From NCBI RefSeq assembly GCF_000373985.1, contig NZ_KB893075.1, forward strand, positions 1 to 42,849: a stretch of DNA of 42,849 nucleotides, written 5' to 3'. Shown one piece after another: positions 42,497-42,849 of the stretch. Source of the DNA: Desulfobacter curvatus DSM 3379. GTDB taxonomy: Bacteria; Desulfobacterota; Desulfobacteria; Desulfobacterales; Desulfobacteraceae. Numbering within the stretch: position 1 is the first letter of the stretch; every line of letters starts with the position of its first letter. The notes beneath the pieces are model-generated. The model made no database searches. It was given only the letters and a program-made list of their open reading frames with translations, and was not told the DNA's origin. Both the position numbers and the translations under genes were made by a program.

Positions 42497-42849
42497 ATGT
42501 GCTTTGTAATCCGCAGGTATCGAAGAAAAACGTTTTCAGCAATTCTATGGATTTTACACAAAGAACCTTGGATCGTACCCATCCCAGGGGCAAAAAACAT
42601 CAATCATCTTCGGGAAAATGTAAAAGCTCTCCAAATAAGTTTGAACAGTCATGAAATGGTTGAGTTGGATCGTAAAATTCAGGAACTGAATATAGTGGGT
42701 GCACGTGCATCGGAGGGCTCAGAGAAGTTAACCCATCTTTTTGAAAAAAAACGACAAAACGCCCATTATTCCTTAGTTTTTATGGCCCTACGTAAAGTAG
42801 CTTACTATAATTTCAGCACGTTACGTAGAGATTTTTTAATCATGGCGAA
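42497..42849 (+). pseudogene. Aldo/keto reductase C-terminal remnant (frame runs off right edge)
   Basis: A frame opened by ATG 42497 (no ribosome site, TGA immediately upstream) stays open to the end of the window. Residues about 17-75 read ILWILHKEPWIVPIPGAKNI, then NHLRENVKALQISLNSHEMVELD, the NADP-binding end of aldo/keto reductases (compare the usual PWIVPIPGTTK and LEEN). The preceding barrel is absent; the 60 bases between the methyltransferase stop and this frame do not encode it. The last 35 codons do not look like an aldo/keto reductase and contain an 8-bp inverted repeat CTACGTAA/TTACGTAG (42788-42795 and 42821-42828) followed by T6. Best read as a degraded gene end. Confidence 0.5.

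Noticed and set aside
42466..42654. 62-codon ORF after the methyltransferase
   Set aside because: It lies out of frame with the clear aldo/keto reductase remnant that covers the same bases, and its own translation shows no family pattern.

Overview
The window looks like a chromosomal segment of a sulfate-reducing or related deltaproteobacterium (Desulfobacterota, probably Desulfobacterales). This is inferred from gene content and protein style: a very high density of multi-PAS sensor kinases, a multihaem periplasmic cytochrome with a cytochrome b partner, a tungstate ABC transporter, the carboxynorspermidine polyamine route, and sigma-54 activators. No rRNA, tRNA, CRISPR array or intact insertion sequence was seen.

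Layout, left to right. (1) A partial unknown ORF, then groES-groEL (298-2231); this GroEL lacks the usual GGM-rich tail. (2) A CheB-CheR-PAS fusion followed by a PAS/LuxR regulator (2502-7393). (3) A carbohydrate-storage block: a small glycogen-binding (CBM48-like) protein and a cold-shock protein behind a strong promoter and hairpin, a divergent glycogen-synthase-like protein, phosphoglucomutase, and a 26-residue membrane peptide (7446-11513). (4) A leftward signalling block: an HD-GYP response regulator, a 1305-residue multi-PAS hybrid kinase with Hpt, a 32-residue remnant of a solute-binding protein, and a second hybrid kinase (11582-19011). (5) tupABC for tungstate uptake, with a good sigma-70 promoter (19428-22236). 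(6) A sigma-54 activator with a cysteine-rich PAS domain, divergent from a DUF4242 gene; a sigma-54 promoter and paired dyads lie between them (22297-24291), and a cluster of strong inverted repeats follows. (7) A large Cache/HAMP/PAS hybrid kinase (24517-27783). (8) A short cytochrome-b-like remnant, then an octahaem cytochrome c and a cytochrome b, ending in a textbook terminator (28037-30683). (9) Carboxynorspermidine decarboxylase and dehydrogenase (30812-33254). (10) A leftward operon: TolC-like outer-membrane protein, two PhnD-like binding proteins, a HAMP/GAF kinase and a REC-GGDEF-EAL protein (33318-40638). The TolC gene is 5'-truncated and frameshifted, and the second PhnD-like gene carries an in-frame TGA. 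(11) A divergent TetR regulator with a 16-bp perfect palindrome in its promoter, a SAM methyltransferase, and the C-terminal remnant of an aldo/keto reductase running off the right edge.

The main theme is environmental sensing: four histidine kinases, three c-di-GMP or chemotaxis-type enzymes and four dedicated transcription regulators, interleaved with small metabolic operons (glycogen, tungstate, electron transfer, polyamine). The most distinctive candidate system is the TolC / two-PhnD / kinase / GGDEF-EAL operon, which looks like a periplasmic-ligand-to-c-di-GMP pathway that is now partly decayed in this genome. The tight sigma-54 activator / DUF4242 pair is the second. All functional statements rest on reading motifs by eye; no database search was possible.
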